Shown piece after piece: positions 63,830 to 64,000 of a DNA stretch of 64,000 nucleotides; the first letter of the stretch is position 1, and each line of letters opens with the position of its first letter. Where the stretch lies: positions 1 to 64,000 of the forward strand of contig CANOMQ010000016.1 of the NCBI GenBank assembly GCA_947567595.1. The letters are read 5' to 3'. The notes under the pieces are model-generated. The model saw only the letters and a list, made by a program, of their open reading frames with translations, did no database searches and was not told where the DNA came from. The DNA is from an uncultured Lachnospiraceae bacterium. Lineage in GTDB: Bacteria > Bacillota > Clostridia > Lachnospirales > Lachnospiraceae. The position numbers were made by a program, and so were the translations under genes.

Positions 63830-64000
63830 ATGGCAGTAATCAGACCATTTCAGGCATATAGACCAAAGAAGGGGCTTGAGGACAAAATCGCGGCGCTTCC
63901 GTATGACGTGTACAACCGCGAGGAGGCGTGCGCGGCGGTGAAGGGAAACCCGCTGTCGTTCTTAAATATCGACAGGGCGGAGACGCAGTTTGACGACAGC
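63830..64000 (+). CDS. DUF1015 family protein, N-terminal part (continues past window)
   Basis: 57 codons visible. ATG 63830 follows GAGGAGG. The start MAVIRPFQAYRP, then IAALPYDVYNREEA and NPLSFLNIDRAE are typical of DUF1015 proteins, which are about 410 aa and widespread in Clostridia, often found beside serC/serA as here. Function unestablished; a link to serine metabolism has been suggested only by neighbourhood. Confidence 0.88.
   Translation, partial: MAVIRPFQAYRPKKGLEDKIAALPYDVYNREEACAAVKGNPLSFLNIDRAETQFDDS

Noticed and set aside
1-64000. CRISPR arrays, tRNA/rRNA genes, IS elements, phage genes
   Set aside because: None recognised by reading; no regular direct-repeat/spacer pattern, transposase or integrase motifs seen. 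Small RNAs without structure cannot be excluded.

Overview
The window looks like a chromosomal segment of an anaerobic, Gram-positive, spore-forming Clostridia, most likely a Lachnospiraceae member. Pointers are the yqfC-yqfD-phoH-(pgpH-like)-ybeY block, strong GGAGG ribosome sites, a monomeric [FeFe] hydrogenase, a DUF1292/DUF2225 pair, DUF5662 and an intracellular pectin operon. No rRNA, tRNA, CRISPR array, IS element or prophage was seen. Base usage is mostly even. A few stretches (about 38.8-39.4, 46.7-47.1 and 49.8-50.1 kb) are more AT-rich and hold remnants or leaders.

Layout. 0-5 kb: an edge-truncated gene, a putative lipoprotein, a sodium symporter and pyrimidine-nucleoside phosphorylase. 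4.9-9.2 kb: sporulation and RNA block yqfC, yqfD, phoH, a degenerate PgpH-like gene, ybeY. 9.2-15.6 kb: MurJ/SpoVB-type flippase, BofC-like protein, two flavoproteins, short glutamate 5-kinase. 15.6-20.2 kb (mainly minus strand): K+/H+-type antiporter preceded by two overlapping 47-aa membrane microproteins, a gene interrupted by an amber codon, a MATE pump. 20.5-25.0 kb: cytoplasmic pectin operon (GH28, GH105, CE8, TIM-barrel isomerase). 25.2-31.3 kb: hydrogenase, gltX, UvrD-like helicase, DUF2225, DUF1292. 31.5-35.2 kb: a Sir2-like protein and a GH13 debranching-enzyme-like protein, both lacking catalytic residues, then DUF5662 and a Cys-rich microprotein. 35.4-38.5 kb: split methionine synthase. 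38.5-39.8 kb: remnants and terminators. 39.7-43.2 kb: GntR-controlled ABC exporter. 43.4-49.8 kb: unknown protein, beta-propeller lactonase-like protein, aroC (minus), VanY-type carboxypeptidase, tgt, yajC. 50-51.9 kb: a broken sigma factor / membrane / WG-repeat gene. 52.3-60.6 kb: leuB-ilvD-ilvB, L,D-transpeptidase, serC-serA. 60.6-63.3 kb: a hybrid histidine kinase broken by frameshift and apparent deletions. End: a small minus-strand gene and the start of a DUF1015 gene.

How it fits together. Most genes are housekeeping: amino-acid synthesis (Met, Leu/Ile/Val, Ser, Pro, chorismate), translation and tRNA modification, wall maintenance and sporulation. The accessory interest lies in three proteins that keep an enzyme fold but lose catalytic residues (HD phosphodiesterase, sirtuin, GH13), two of them adjacent, in the microprotein pair before the antiporter, and in several genes caught in decay. 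All family assignments are from motif recognition only; no database search was run.
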